Notes: generated by a model not told the origin, from the sequence alone. Shown: positions 1 to 12,384, counted from the stretch's first letter. The stretch is 64,000 nucleotides of DNA from Laguncularia racemosa (GCA_037954665.1 JBBMOL010000065.1:3658001-3722000); one strand, 5' to 3'. Made by a program: numbers and translations.

Positions 1-2480
1 TGTAGCATTGAGTGATTTCTCTCATTAAGTTGTAGTTTTGCTCATAACCCTACAAAATTATCCATCTTGTGGGTCATTTGGTCTATAATATATCTAAGTG
101 GGTTGTTACCTTAGGTGAGTTCCTAGACTTGTGGTTGAGACAAGGTAAGAGCAGTGGAAGAAGTAATGAGTACTTAGTTTAGTTCCCCTTTGCTAGTATA
201 ATGTATTGATTTTTATAGATGATGGAGACTTTAGGTGGAATTGCCAGACTCTAGTTTAGTTCATAAAGTTTAGTAACTTATTTTATAAGTTGTTTTATTT
301 GATACTTTAGTAGTAGTTTAGACATTACATAAGTAGTTGATCAGATTTATGACACTAGGTGAAGTCCTCTTCGGCCATGAATATTTATGGTGGATTATCA
401 CAACTAAGGTACGTTACAAGGCATGAAAGGGACTCATCAACACACCCTTTTGTGTTCGCTATACACTAAATTCGATGTCTCTATATAATAATTACCATAA
501 ATCTATTGTTCACACCATTCTCTTTAAAGGCATCAGTTCTACTTCAACAACTTTTACATAATTTCCATACTTAAAGTAGAAATTGTACTTGCCAACATTT
601 GAAAAATAATGTTCCACTTCATTACATTGACTTTGCCTTAAATTTATCAAATTCTTGTGTTAAGCATTGATTAGATTTTTAGAAAACAACCTAGGAAAAG
701 AGTCAAAGGAATAATCTTGGTTTCTTACAAAAGATTGAATAGTTTCCTTAAAATAGGATAGAGTAGTGCTTAGTGAAAGAAAGGGCGAGAGAGATTTTTC
801 TTTTGCCAGTTTTAATGCTTGAAAAACTGATAGTTTGGAGAAGGAAGAAAATAAGAAGGTTTGAATTGTTGGACCAAACCTGCAACAATTTAAAGGAATT
901 ATAAGGGTTTATTTTAAAGGAAACTAAAAAGCGTGATTTTACTAAAATGCTTTCCTTTTAAGATATTTTATAGGGCATTTTAGTAAGTTTGAGAGAATTT
1001 TATTTAATTAATTTTAAGTTAGTCTAATTTCAATTATAGGTTAGACATAGAAATATCCATTGTAATTAGATTAAGGTTGAAAACATAAATTGATTAGTTA
1101 AATAACCTTGCCTAAAATTATAAAGACTTAAATTAATTAATTAGGTAATTTACACTTTGAAAGAGGGTAGTTATTAAATTGTAAATGTGACAACTTAAAA
1201 GGAAAGTCAAAATAAATTATAAACTAGGTAAGAACTAAATAATCAAATCCCATGTATTATAATAACATCATCATTTTACATCAATATTCCAATATTCCAC
1301 TTATTGCTTTATTATATTATCATTATATGTTGCCATTTAGTTGTTCATATTTTATTTAGGTTTTGAAAGTGATTTTAAGAAACATAAGATTTTCAATCAC
1401 CTATATTTAAGTAGTATTAATATGACATAGAACTAGCACAAGAATCCTTGGGGGAATGACCTAGTTTGACCATTTTTATTACTACATACTCGACCCAATG
1501 CATTTGTTAGTTCAAAAAAACTTTGAAAAGAAAACTTGTATTAGGTGTATGAATGGGAAAAATGAGTTGTTGTGCAAGTTTAAGTTAAGAAGAAGATTCA
1601 TTGAATTTAACTTAGAATTTAGATAGAGAGATTAGTAAAGGATTAAATTAAGGCTGTCCTATTTTTTGTAGTTTCCTACTTTATATTTTCTTAGTGCCTA
1701 AGACATTCTTTCTTTTCTTTATTTTTTTTAATGAATGGTGGCTAGGTTATTTCCTACTACGTTTATTATAGTTTAGCTTCTAGTAACTCTATATATATGA
1801 TGTTATATATTTTGGGTAGAGTAAGCTAAGTGGGAGTGAATAAAACTCTAAGGACTTGTTAGAGGAATTGAATGCTCTAAAATTGTGAAAGAATCATTAT
1901 ACAATTGTTGTTATACTATAGTAGATTTATTTGGTCCTTGTTCCCTTAGGGTTCTCTTATCACTGTATGTTTTGTGGTCTATGACCAAAATCTAGAACCT
2001 TCCCCAAAAAAGAAGTTTCTTATATGCAAGCTTACAATTAAACATCAATTATATTATATGGCATAATTATATCATTTAAAATTTCAATTTTACAGCTGTA
2101 TACACATATAAATTGATTTATACTTTTAGAATTTCTCTGATAAGTGAATTGAAACATTATTATAATAAAGGAAAATAATATATATAGATGAAGTCAACTA
2201 GATTTAGGGGATCTAAACATGTTACTCTCAATATCATACTTTCTGATTGAATACCATAATCAATTCATCTCTAAAAGCCATGTAAATGCAAATTCATTAT
2301 TAATGTGCAATATGTGTGGTTCAAACTAAGCTTAAGTATAATGATATAACTAAATTGATAATTTCTAATTCACATTTGGTACATCAAAATGCTTGGATTG
2401 GAATGGAATTCAGAATAAAATGATAAATCCATTCATGTTTTTGGAAATGTCAATGGAATTAATGGAATAGGATGTGTATA
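1..2480. other. AT-rich intergenic DNA, no gene seen
   Basis: No open reading frame of useful length, no RNA gene and no recognisable transposon domain is visible on either strand. Short A/T runs and TATA-like strings occur throughout, as expected of decayed plant intergenic DNA. Old LTR or MITE pieces may be present but I could not delimit any. Confidence 0.6.
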
Positions 2481-3045
2481 TAGTAATTTGACATAAGTGC
2501 CCTTAACTTGTGGATATGTGTGTGTCAGTTATATGTACATACACACATAGTTAAATTATAAATATATATGTTGTTATATATAAACATTTGTATATAATAA
2601 TGAAGATATGGTTTATTTACGTATGTTATATGTATTTGTTTTATATTTGCATAATAGTATACACGTATAAATGTTAGATATATTTTTATAAATTATATAA
2701 ATATGCTTATAATATACATAATAATTGTATAATGTATATGTTTGTTATATATATCAAACGTATAATAAGTATACATATTGGATATGTATTTTAATAAGTT
2801 ATATCTACATATAAAATATGTATTTATAATCTATATACTTATTATAAATATGTGATCTGTATATATTTGTTATATATACATAATAGTAATCATGTACAAA
2901 TGTTATATATATATATATATATATAGCAAATGTATATGTCTTTTAATATGTTATATATACATACACAATATGTATTTATAATCTATATACAATATGTATT
3001 TATAATCCATATACCTATTATAAATATATGATGTGTATATATATT
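2480..3045. repeat. AT-rich TATA-type tandem repeat, copy 1
   Basis: This stretch is built from degenerate units rich in tatat, with recurring phrases such as 'acaatatgtatttataatc', 'cataatagtaatcatgtac' and 'tataataagtatacatat'. The same phrases in the same order recur at 28735-29160, so this is a dispersed, internally tandem repeat and not only simple (TA)n. It ends next to the 3' side of the LINE remnant. Its nature (satellite-like or a transposon subterminal region) is unknown. Confidence 0.6.
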
Positions 3046-3224
3046 TGGCATAAGGTTGATACGGTGGTAATTAAAGAACTTCTTTTGGAAGTTTTTTGGA
3101 TAAGGTGAATTTTATTGATATCTAAACATATACAATCGTGAGTCGGGAAATTTACATTATAGTCATAGGACATAACAAAGTAGAAGTGAAGCTAAAGAGC
3201 TATATGGAAGCATTACAATACAGA

Positions 3225-4330
3225 GGTATAAGCTCTAATTTGGTTTACAATAGAACCCCAGTTAGGGATGTGATTCCCTAGACGTGCATTGTTACGTACT
3301 CTTCATATGCAATACACCGAAGCAGCTAGTGCAACACATCTTCTATTGAAGTCGGTAGAGGTGGAGCCATTTGAGGTCAATAGTAGTGAAGTAGCCCCTT
3401 GCCAATTTTGGAAGTGTGGTGGGCAATGAAGGTGGTCACAAACCACTGTCCATATGGATCGAGAGTAACTGCAATTGAAGAAGAGGTGAGGGTGATCTTC
3501 CGGGTCCTGCTGACACAGGAAGCACGTGGTGGAAGTAGTCATGCCCCATGATTCCAATTTGTCAAGGGTGGTTAGCTTGTGGAGCCAGGCTAGCCACAAG
3601 ATAAACGAGTGTCTAGGGATTGAGTATTTATTCCATATAACCTTCGCCCAAGGGACTAGCCTAGGTGAAGGGGAGAGGAATGCATACCCACTCTTGGTTG
3701 TGTAGTCACCCGTGCTGGAATGGATCCATCGGAGGTGGTCATTAGCAGTTGCATTGGGAAGAAGGGAGGCAGGTATCTGGATGTTCATATTGAGCACTGC
3801 CTCTGGGATGCGCCGGTTATTACCTTCCATGAGGGAACAAAGCTTGGTGGTAGGTGGGAGGCCGGTATTACCCATTGCCCGAGCACTGAAGACCTGATCC
3901 AAGGGTCCTATTGGGAGCCAGAAGTCAGTCCAGAGGGAGATGGTGAGACCATTGTTGGGGATCCATTGAAAGTAAGGCCGGACTAATTGTTTGAGTTTCA
4001 GTAGTTTCTTCCTTGTCCAGGAGCATGTTGCTGGCGGTTTTTGAGTCCAGAAGCTTCGCCCCTTCAGGAGGGTGGAATGTACCCATTCAGGCCAAAGGGT
4101 TTTAGGTCCTTCCCTACAGAGGCGCCAAATGTGCTTTATCTGGATGGCTTTGTTCCAAAGATGGAGGTCAGGGATGCCGAGGCCCCCACACTTAAGTGGT
4201 TTGCAAACTTCATTCCATCTGACCTTGGCTTTAGTGTTCATGTGGGGGTTTCCACTCTAGAGAAAGTTCCTGAGCAAGCTGTCCATCTTCTTTTGGAAGT
4301 TGCTAATGGGCAACCACAACCTAAACTCTA
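3225..4330 (-). pseudogene. LINE (L1-type) ORF2 C-terminal fragment with zf-RVT domain
   Basis: The longest open piece (4241 to 3303) encodes 312 residues of the region after the reverse transcriptase core in plant L1-type LINEs. Near the C-terminus it has the zf-RVT signature CFLCQQDPEDHPHLFFNC. The frame clearly continues both ways past single stops. Upstream, an in-frame TAG near 4255 sits where Trp is expected, after NFQKKMDSLLRNFL. Downstream, a TGA at 3303 follows VYCI and reads on as RVRNNARLGNHIPNWG. The endonuclease and RT core are missing, which is the usual 5' truncation of LINE insertions. The 3' tail probably runs left to about 3050, where an AATAAA-type signal lies on the minus strand. 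It is a dead copy; the family call is strong, the clade is not resolved. Confidence 0.85.
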
Positions 4331-4331
4331 A

Positions 4332-5270
4332 GAACCTCTAATACACATAAAATCGATTGTCCACCATTAGAGTGACATGTTCGTTCTCGTACATAAGTCA
4401 GACAACCTAACCTTCTAAGAAGGATGCATAGTATAACGCTATTGCATTAATATTAGCCTCACAAGTAATTCTTTTAACCCCCATCAAGTCCTAACCTGGA
4501 CTTGGAGGGTTCATCATAGATAAGGTAGATAGGTCTTCAATCTTCCTCATTGTCGGCATAAATGTCTAAGTCTATTTCTCCATGAGCCTCCTCATTGTCC
4601 TCTTCTTCAAATGATCTAAGAATCCTATCATCCACCTCTTTAGCTTATGGTACTAGCATCAGGGGTCGACTTGAAGACCCTACCTTGTCTATTTTGCACT
4701 TGGAGGAGAGACAATCCCTTAAAACAAAATCTGAAAGGGTGTGTGAAGAGAAAGAGTTTGACATACCTAAGTAGTTAATCTTAGAAGGAAAGTAGGAAAG
4801 GTAAGGGATTGATCAAGACAAGCAAGTGTGAAGTGGAAGTTAGAGAAATTTGAAGAAGAATTTAGGATGCGAAGGATGTGGAAGGTGTGGAAAATGATGC
4901 TTTGCTGCCTTATATGGGTAGTTACAAAACACCTACATTTTTCTAGAGCACTTATGATTGCACCATGTGTTACACTTTTAAAAAGAAGGGTTGAGATTGT
5001 TTGGCCTCTACAAATACTCTGGACCTCATGTTGCCACATGTCCCTATGCATTGAATGCAAAGATTTGTGTACATGTATGAGATTTGAAATTGACAGTTGA
5101 AAAGATGGAAGTATGCATAATAGGTCTCTTTGCCTTCATTGGGCTCAAAATTTATCCTTAGGGCTTAGTATTCACTAGCCATGGCTTGCCAATACATGCA
5201 CAGCTTGGACAAGCAAACCTAGAGTCAAGTCCCCAAATTAGCTCAACAAAGCACATCCAGCCCACTTTAT
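4332..5270. other. Intergenic, no gene recognised
   Basis: Several ORFs of about 90 codons exist on both strands (for example around 4767-5100), but they overlap each other antisense, lack recognisable domains and look like chance openings. Nothing else could be supported. Confidence 0.5.
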
Positions 5271-5274
5271 TTAA

Positions 5275-5660
5275 GCGTGATGACAAAAAAAGGAAAGTAT
5301 CTAAATTGGTCAAAATAAATTAGGAAAGTAATCTAACTCTTTAAAGAACATACTCTAGAGGATACTTCCTAAAATAAACTAGGTGTCTTTGAGAAGATTT
5401 ATTGGCTTAAAATATAACATTCTCACAACACTATAAAAGGAGGTCCCTTATCTAATACCCTCTACACACTTCGATTGCTATACGCTTACATTACTTCTCT
5501 GACTTGAGTATCAGAGTTCAAGTGCTAGAGATACCCTCGACGCTTTAATAGCTCATGTTTGTTTATCTTGTAGGTTCGATTACGCCAGTTTGGAGACTTA
5601 ATCCAGCCTAAGACTACATTGAAGCAACTAGAGCAATCAACATTGATAGATTGCTTATTT
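5275..5660 (+). repeat. Possible LTR fragment with TATA box
   Basis: A TATA box (ctataaaaggaggtcc near 5432) is followed by a C/T-rich leader with 'tctctgacttgagtatcagag' near 5496-5516, a layout I associate with Tat/Athila-type Ty3/gypsy LTRs. No partner LTR, primer-binding site or target-site duplication was found, so the limits are approximate and the call is tentative. Confidence 0.3.
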
Positions 5661-6474
5661 TTCCCTTTTATGTTTTGATAATGAACTTACATTGAACAAT
5701 CTCTCTTTCTCCACTTTGGATTTCCCAATAGTATGAACAAAGTGTTTCTTAACTTAGTTCCCTAGTAGTTATAATATTTTCTAGAAAATCTATTCTATCT
5801 TAATGTTGTTTGAACATGGTTATAATGCCTCGAATGGAACTTTTATAGTATTCTACATATGCTTTTAACTGCTTCATTTTTTAAATATGAATATGAATAT
5901 GGATATGAATATAGGATAAAACTTAATAAAAACAAAATTTGCAATAAAATTGTGATTACAAATATGACATTTAAATAAAGGAAGATAACATAAAATATGA
6001 TTACAAATATAACATTCAATCAAAGAAAACAACACTTACAACAATTTAAACTTTTCAAATACAAGGGAGATGGAAAGGACTAGGTAATAGATAGGAGAAT
6101 ACAAAGGTTCATAGTAATAATATAGAGAGTAGGTAATGGTAATATGAATTTATTTTGAAGAATTGGATGATGTATCTCTTCCTTCTCCTCTAACATTAAA
6201 AAGAGGTTCTTCTATCTTGTCTTTCCAATTTTACATCATTAGTTGTTGACCTGTTCTTTGAAATATTCTCTAATTAGTTTGAAAATGTTCTTCTTTTGAA
6301 AACTTTTCTGAAAGGTTGAAATATTCTTTTATTTGTCTATTTGAAAGATTTCTTTGAAGGCTGTGTTTGTTTGTTTGGGAAATTATTCTAAAATGCTAAA
6401 CTATTCTTTGTCTGAAAGGTTGAAATATTGCTCCATCTATTTGAAAAAAAAAAATTTCTTTTTAAAAGATAACC
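5661..6474. other. Intergenic, no gene recognised
   Basis: AT-rich sequence with short local repeats ('aatatgaatatgaatatgg' near 5885; 'tctgaaaggttgaaatatt' twice near 6310 and 6412). No coding or RNA gene evidence. Confidence 0.5.
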
Positions 6475-6980
6475 GCAGACACAGGTGGTGCATGGCTGTC
6501 ATCAACTCGTGCTGTAAGGTGTTGGGTTAAGTCCCGCAATGAGCGCAACCCTCGTGTTTAGTTGCCACCATTGAGTTTGGAACCCTGAACAGACTGCCGA
6601 TGATAAGCCGGAGGAAGGTGAGGATGACGTCAAGTCATCATGCCCCTTATGCCCTAGGCAACACACGTGCTATAATGGTCGAGACAAAGGGTTGCGATCC
6701 CGCGAGGGTGAGCTAACTCCAAAAACCCGTCCTCAGTTTGGATTGCAGGCTGCAACTCACTTGCATGAAGCCGGACTCGCTAGTAATCGCCGGTTAGCCA
6801 TACGGCAATGAATTCATTCCCGGGCCTTGTACACACCGCTCGTCACACTATGGGAGCTGGCCATGCCCGAAGTCGTTACCTTAACCGCAAGGAGGGGGGT
6901 GCCGAAGGTAGGGCTAGTGACTGGAGTGAAGTCGTAACAAGGTAGCCATACTGGAAGGTGCAACCGGATCACCTCCTTTT
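6475..6980 (+). pseudogene. rrn16: Plastid 16S rRNA 3' third, nuclear plastid insertion (NUPT)
   Basis: The sequence reads as the last roughly 500 bases of chloroplast 16S rRNA. It begins near 'acacaggtggtgcatggctg', passes the universal 'ttgtacacaccg' decoding-site segment and ends with the anti-Shine-Dalgarno 'ggatcacctcctttt'. The 5' two thirds are absent and the left edge is abrupt against AT-rich DNA. Differences from the conserved plastid sequence include several G-to-A and C-to-T changes, for example 'tgtcatcaactcg' where 'tgtcgtcagctcg' is expected, consistent with deamination in the nucleus. It continues without a break into the plastid spacer. It is almost certainly a non-functional transfer, not an rRNA gene. 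Confidence 0.93.
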
Positions 6981-7076
6981 CAGGGAGAGCAAATGCTTGT
7001 TAGGTATTTTGGTTTGACATTACTTTACACCTAAAAAGAGGCGAGCTACATCTGAGTTAAACTTGGAGATGGCTTT
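6981..7076 (+). other. Plastid 16S-23S spacer start, part of the same NUPT
   Basis: Directly after the 16S end come 'cagggagagcaaatgcttgt' and then 'gagttaaacttggagatgg', which match the plastid 16S-trnI spacer as I know it. The match fades at about 7076, before trnI would begin, so the insertion is roughly 600 bp. Confidence 0.8.
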
Positions 7077-7690
7077 TGCTACTATAACCTTCTTGACCAC
7101 AATTTTTTTTTTTTTTTATAGGCATTTTACCTCGAAACGAAATAAGAAATTGTATTAACACTCTAGGTATATATATATATATATAAAAGAAATAGAAATG
7201 AATAAAGAAATAGTGGATTGCATTGTTTCTATGGTTATGTCTTAAACGGTGAGGTCTTCTCTATACACCGAAGCCCCATACTTCATTTATTCAAGGTTTT
7301 TCATAATTTTTTGTCTTTCTAAATTGATTCTTATAACTAGCTATATTGAGATGACTAAATATTTATTACATAACAATTATCTTTATTCTATCCATATGGG
7401 ACTTTTAGGGTGTCATTTGATGAACTATCTTCTCCTTTTGATAACCTTGATGCTAATTCCAAAATGTTTCCATTTATATTTAGTAGGATTAGAAGTTCTT
7501 GCTAAATCAACTTGAATCTTACTTTCTTTAATAAGAACTAGTCTTAGTCTTTTTGCTTGATAATTTTCCATTTACTCCTTCTATATAGTTTTATTTTTTA
7601 TTTTTTTACCATTTTATAATTACATGATGAGGTATTAAACTTGTCCCACTATTTAACTTTAAAAGATCTTTTGATATATGGCTATAGGTC
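7077..7690. other. AT-rich intergenic, no gene recognised
   Basis: Contains a poly-T run near 7105 and a short (TA)n near 7170. An 88-codon plus-strand opening at 7249-7515 is Leu/Ile/Tyr-rich with no family resemblance and is not called. Confidence 0.5.
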
Positions 7691-8530
7691 CCAGCCTAAT
7701 CATGTAACTCCAGCTCAATACCCATCCTAAATTTGACTAATTTTGCATAAGTGGGTACTTTGATAGAGGTAATGAATAGTTCATACCCTTCATAAACTTC
7801 TTTATGAAATATTTTTCCTAATACTCCAAAGTAATTGAACCAATTGATAAACCAAGATGGCAAAGTTTTACTGGTCATTTGCTTATGGAATTGAATGTAT
7901 TGGGAGTGTGAATAACTTCTCACAAAAAAAAAAAAAAATGATTTTCCATGCTTTAATATAATCATAATAATCAAAAGATTGAGGTAAAAACAATTGGCAA
8001 AAATTTTTAGGTGTCCATGGGTGTTGATTTCATTTTGTAAAGGTGATGACTTTTTTTTTTTTTTTCTCTACACTTGGAACAAGAGATGAATCCTTCTTTT
8101 TTAGTATGAGTAACTTCAATATTGTCTATGTCTACCAAAATGAATTTATAAAATACTCTATTTTTCTAGGAACAGTTGGTGTAAAATTAAATTCTTTTGG
8201 AAAGAATTTTGAACTAATTTCAATTGGATTTTTCTCTAAAATGTTTTTCAAAAATATTCTTTTAATTGGAACCAAGTTTTGACAGGTTGGTTTTTGGAAA
8301 TAGTCTCTCATAGGTGTGTGCTTTAAAATTCAAGGGGTATTTTTTTGTTAATGGACTAGGGTTTAAAATAGTAAATTGATTCTTAGTTGACATTTCTTGA
8401 TTGATTAGTGATGGTGCTATTGATGTGATTGTGTTGGCATAAGATAGAGGGGTTTTTTGAGGAGTGGATGGAGCTAATTTTAGGGTGTAGTCTTGTTCAG
8501 TTCTTGGTTTGTGTAATATTTTCCCCATAA
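7690..8530 (-). pseudogene. Endogenous pararetrovirus remains downstream of RNase H
   Basis: Two minus-strand open pieces (8528-8262 and 7974-7696) lie just downstream, in the same orientation, of a caulimovirid-like RT/RNase H remnant. The second contains 'LPSWFINWFNYFG', a Trp/Phe-rich stretch reminiscent of sequence following RNase H in plant endogenous pararetroviruses; this resemblance is from general family knowledge and was not tested. Poly-A/T slippage runs (7921-7937, 8050-8066) and stops break the frame. It is part of the 7690-9385 locus. The virus-like origin is inferred mainly from position. Confidence 0.5.
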
Positions 8531-8589
8531 GAATTCTTAGGAAATTAGGTAAAGAATTTGTTTCTCCCTTAATGTATTCAATTTCAAAA

Positions 8590-9385
8590 TCAAAAGCTTA
8601 TAAAATCGCTTGCCATCTAGCAAATATTTGCTTAGAAACAAGATTTTTACATCCTTTTGCAAAATTTCTTTTGTAGATCTATAATCAATTCTAATAAGAA
8701 ATATATATATATATATTTTAATATTCCTCCATATCTAATATTAGAAACATTTGTTTCTACTATCAATTTTGCTTTGGGATCTAAAATCCTTAGGCAAGGT
8801 AAATTCTTAACTTCTCTTTTTATTCCTTGAATAGCTTTTGTCATTTCTTCATTCTAAGTTAGAGGATTTTTCTTAAGTTTTTGGAATAGAGATTTACATT
8901 TTACTCTTAAGTTGGGAATGAAATTTGATACATAGTTTAAACATTCTAAAAATCTTTGTAGCTGTTTTTTTATCTCCAATTTCACAGAGGATTTTATTTA
9001 CAAATTCAACTAACCTATCAATGGGTTTTACTGTTCTTTGATTTATGTTATGGCCTAGAAATCTTATTTTTGTCTTAAATAACTTCATTTTTGTGGCGGA
9101 TAGTACTAAACAATTTCTTTTTATGGTATTGAAAAAGATATTCAAATGTTTAAAATGTTGCTCTATTCCTTTGGAAAAAAATAATACATCATTGATATAA
9201 ACTATAGAAAATTCAGTGTATGGATTAAATATTTCATTCATAACATTCTAAAATTTTGATAGTGTATTCTTAAAACCAAATGGCATAACATTCCATTCAT
9301 AGTATCCAAATGGTACTATAAATGTTGTTTTATATCTATCTTTTTCTACAATCTATATTTGCCAAAAACTTGATTTCATGTCTAT
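8590..9385 (-). pseudogene. Endogenous caulimovirid RT/RNase H fragment (broken)
   Basis: Reading leftward from 9385, the sequence resembles the RT palm ('DMKSSFWQI', then 'WNVMPFG') and the RT active-site region 'VYINDVLFFSKG' (ORF 9241-8894). It then resembles the start of RNase H ('VETNVSNIRYGGILK', ORF 8844-8647) and its end near 8600. The wording is nearer to Caulimoviridae (florendovirus/petuvirus-like endogenous elements) than to Ty3/gypsy. Decay is clear: the second residue of the YxDD motif region is Asn, the RNase H acidic position is Asn, a (TA)n expansion lies near 8700, and there are stops and frameshifts between pieces. The 5' side stops abruptly at about 9385 against a dispersed repeat. 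It cannot encode an active polymerase. Confidence 0.7.
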
Positions 9386-9790
9386 AGGGGTACGGTCTAA
9401 GTGCAAAGGTCACATGCATACTACTTGCGAGCGTGTTACACATAGCGAAGTGAGGAAAGCAACACGTATAAGGGTGATTAGGGTCAAACAAGATGGGGAG
9501 AAGGAGTAGGTAGTTTCAATTAGACTTAAATGCTTTATGACGGGAAAATGTTTTTCACTGAATTCTCAATTTGATCTTTTGAAAGAGAAATCCAATAGAG
9601 TAACAGTGTTTTCTCTCAAAAAAGGTGCCTCTTATGAATGAGGATGCCTTGGGTATTTATAGGGTCTGGCTATGAATGTCATTCGCCTAATGGTGATGGT
9701 GATGGCAATTAATAGTTGTGAGTGAATGAGTCCTTATATGGGCCTCTCATAAATTCAAGTCCATCGAAAGGCCTTTAATGTGTAAGTTTT
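9386..9790 (-). repeat. Dispersed LTR-like repeat, copy 1
   Basis: This block is homologous, in the same orientation, to 18702-19090, with shared runs such as 'ttgatcttttgaaagagaaat' and 'gggtatttatagggt'. On the minus strand it carries a TATA box (CTATAAATACCC near 9655), which suggests a minus-strand LTR or promoter. It starts exactly where the pararetrovirus RT sequence stops. The right-hand limit is where similarity to copy 2 fades. Confidence 0.7.
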
Positions 9791-10539
9791 ATTGAGAAAA
9801 GTTGGATTTGACCAACCGATCCAACGGGTCCTATTCCAAGCCCATCGTGCCATATCTCTCCTGATCACCCTAAAATTATATGGGCTTTACTTTTAACCCG
9901 AAGAGTCAAATCCATTTAATTATTAGGCTTAGAGCCTGTAATCTAATTTAGTCCTCTCTAGTTTTGCTCCCTAACTAAAGTCCTTTGGATAAAATTGAAG
10001 AAGTTTGGGCATTGAATAAGTCTCATAAATGACTAAGGCTTTGCTTGGCATTTCACAATATAAAAGCCTAGTGCTAGCACTATAAAATAATTCAAACTTT
10101 TTTTTAGTGTACAAATAGACAATATCATTCAATCATACATGTCGCTTTAGCTAATCAAAGCAGTATTGCTCCCTTGATAGTAATCTTAAGTCATAAATGA
10201 TAGAGGGTTTGTTTGTAAGCTAGCTTCCTCACAATAAATTTCAAGCCACTCCAGCTTACGCTTGCCTCACTCCTACGTCCCGATAGTAGTCCTATTATCT
10301 TGATTTATCAAGAAAGTAATGAACCCATCTTAAGTAAATGCTATTGAGGCAATAATCATGCACCTCACTAGAATTATTATTATTATTTATTTAAGTAAAT
10401 GAGAAAGTGGCATCTTTGATCTTGACATTGTAAATGTACCTTTTATCGATAAGAAATTCATGAACTAATTTACTGTACTACAAAACTAGATTCGAATACA
10501 TCTTTGAGAAGTTATTGGACACTGCAATCTATTCTTAGA
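9791..10539. other. Intergenic, no gene recognised
   Basis: Possibly the rest of the LTR-like repeat of copy 1, since a second minus-strand TATA-like string lies near 10060. No coding potential was seen. Confidence 0.45.
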
Positions 10540-10663
10540 TTCATAAATTCACACTATCTAAGGTGCCTCATCCCCTATGAGACCAATATCCATGTAATCC
10601 ATTCATAAATTCACACTATCTAAGGTGCCTCATCCCCTATGAGACCAATATCCATGTAATCCA
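10540..10663. repeat. Exact 62-bp tandem duplication
   Basis: The 62-bp unit beginning 'ttcataaattcacactatct' occurs at 10540-10601 and again at 10602-10663 with no difference that I can see. Perfect identity inside decayed DNA implies a recent duplication. Confidence 0.95.
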
Positions 10664-11464
10664 TTTACTTCTCAATTACACTCGGTCATACTAGGAAATA
10701 TGTCTTCGAAATGTACCACTTATGAATTAAAAAAAATGTGACATTTCCCAAGCTGCCCGTGAAATATGAATTGATAAAGCTTTTTTTAACTGTGTTGTTC
10801 AATTATCGCGCACTTGGTATTTCCATGTCTATATACAACACGTATGAATTGATCACAAGAAGCATTCTTCCATATTTCTCCCACAGATTGTGTAATAGAC
10901 GGTTTTTTAATATATATATATATATCATAAAAATATTATTATAAAATAAATAAATAATATATATATGTATATATTTAACAAATGTCAATATTATAAATAG
11001 AACGATGGGACATAGGCAGTTTTGTCTTTACTTGGCTAGACTATAAAAAAGAAATTAACTTAGGATTTCTCCTTTTTGCACATTTTGACAATTCACAATA
11101 GCAGCCTAGAGAGATAGAGAGCAAAAGGACCCTATAGGAAACCCTAAGGCGACCTAAAGATGGATCAAGTGGCTAATCAAACAAGTAAGGATCGTAGTTT
11201 GTAAACAAGGGTCTATTTTAACGATTGATATAAAAAATCACATATTTGACTTGGTTGCTTATAGGGATTAGATCGAAGAATGGGTTAAACAAGTAAAGAA
11301 TCAACCAAATTCAACGTTCCAAATGCAAATATGAGCCAAGTGAGTATACTAGAACCTAATTTTACATTAGATATGGCTAATATAATGATTAATTAGACTA
11401 AAAAGCATTACAATTAGGATTCAGGAGGAATTAAGTAGAGGGATTAGGGTTTGTAGGAACTTAT

Positions 11465-11722
11465 CGAGAGATACACGGTTTCCTAACATGGCCGTGTTTT
11501 GACTGTATAAAACCCAAATATACTGAGAGATACACAACCTCCTAACATGGTCGTGTTACTCCTATGTCGAATGCAAAACCTTTCAAAGAGATACACAACC
11601 TCCCCACATGATTGCGTTTCGGCCATGATACACCTATACTTTACAAAAAAATTCACGACCTTTGACATGATTGTGTATTATCCTATGTTGAGTTACACTG
11701 CCTCCAACGTGGCCATGTTAAG
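11465..11722. repeat. Four to five degenerate units of about 61 bp with CAC...GTG palindromes
   Basis: Units begin at about 11465, 11527, 11588, 11644 and 11690. Each pairs an 'acac.gc/acacaacc' half with a 'catggccgtgt' or 'catgattgcgt' half about 10 bp later, giving an imperfect hairpin. The same motif class occurs in other LTRs of this window. Confidence 0.65.
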
Positions 11723-12384
11723 CGAAATATAACTTAATTGTATATTTATTTAACTTCTAATTAAACTAAAATTCACGCAAACTAGATAGTTAATAAGACC
11801 TTAGATAATTTAATAGATTAAGAGAATTAAGGGATTATACTATTCTTAGATTAGTATTAAGAGGATGTATTAATGTTGTATAAATTTCAACTTAGCTTAA
11901 GTTCAGGACCAAACATGCTTAAGGCTAGGATTTCATGTACGTGTTTACCTTATTAATTGTATGTGATTGTTAGGTAGTTATTTAATGAAATGTATATGAG
12001 ATAACTAAATTGTAAAATGTTATATGAATTGAATGTTGTATGTTGCCTGTGCTTCGCTCGGTCTAAGGACTTAGAGTGGCAGTTCCCTAAGGGGGCACCT
12101 TGATGATCGGTATGTCGCATTATCCCTAGTGGAGCCGTGTATCGAAATAATTTGAGATAGACTAGGGTTAGATAAGGCCCATAATGGCAGTTTCCACTAG
12201 GAAAAAATTTGTGTGTATTGGGGTAATGAGTACCCCTATGTTATATAATGTATTGTGAAATGATGTGTAAAATTAATATATAATTGTGGTGTGGATTAAT
12301 ATTGCATATATGCATGTGTTGTTAATGTGGTGTGTCATGTACATATGGGTGTGGTATGCATGTACTAAGCTTAAGCTCACCCTT

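Noticed and set aside
6475..6980. Functional bacterial or plastid 16S rRNA gene, or bacterial contamination
   Set aside because: It is truncated at its 5' end, carries transition-type decay and is embedded in plant repeat DNA; the text matches plastid 16S.
7249..7515. 88-codon Leu/Ile/Tyr-rich ORF as a membrane peptide
   Set aside because: Composition is what AT-rich chance frames give; no start context or homology.
10550..10663. CRISPR-like repeat
   Set aside because: It is a two-copy tandem duplication without spacers; the context is eukaryotic.
11465..11722. Tandem palindromes as a CRISPR or origin of replication
   Set aside because: They lie inside an LTR, with degenerate units and no spacer structure.
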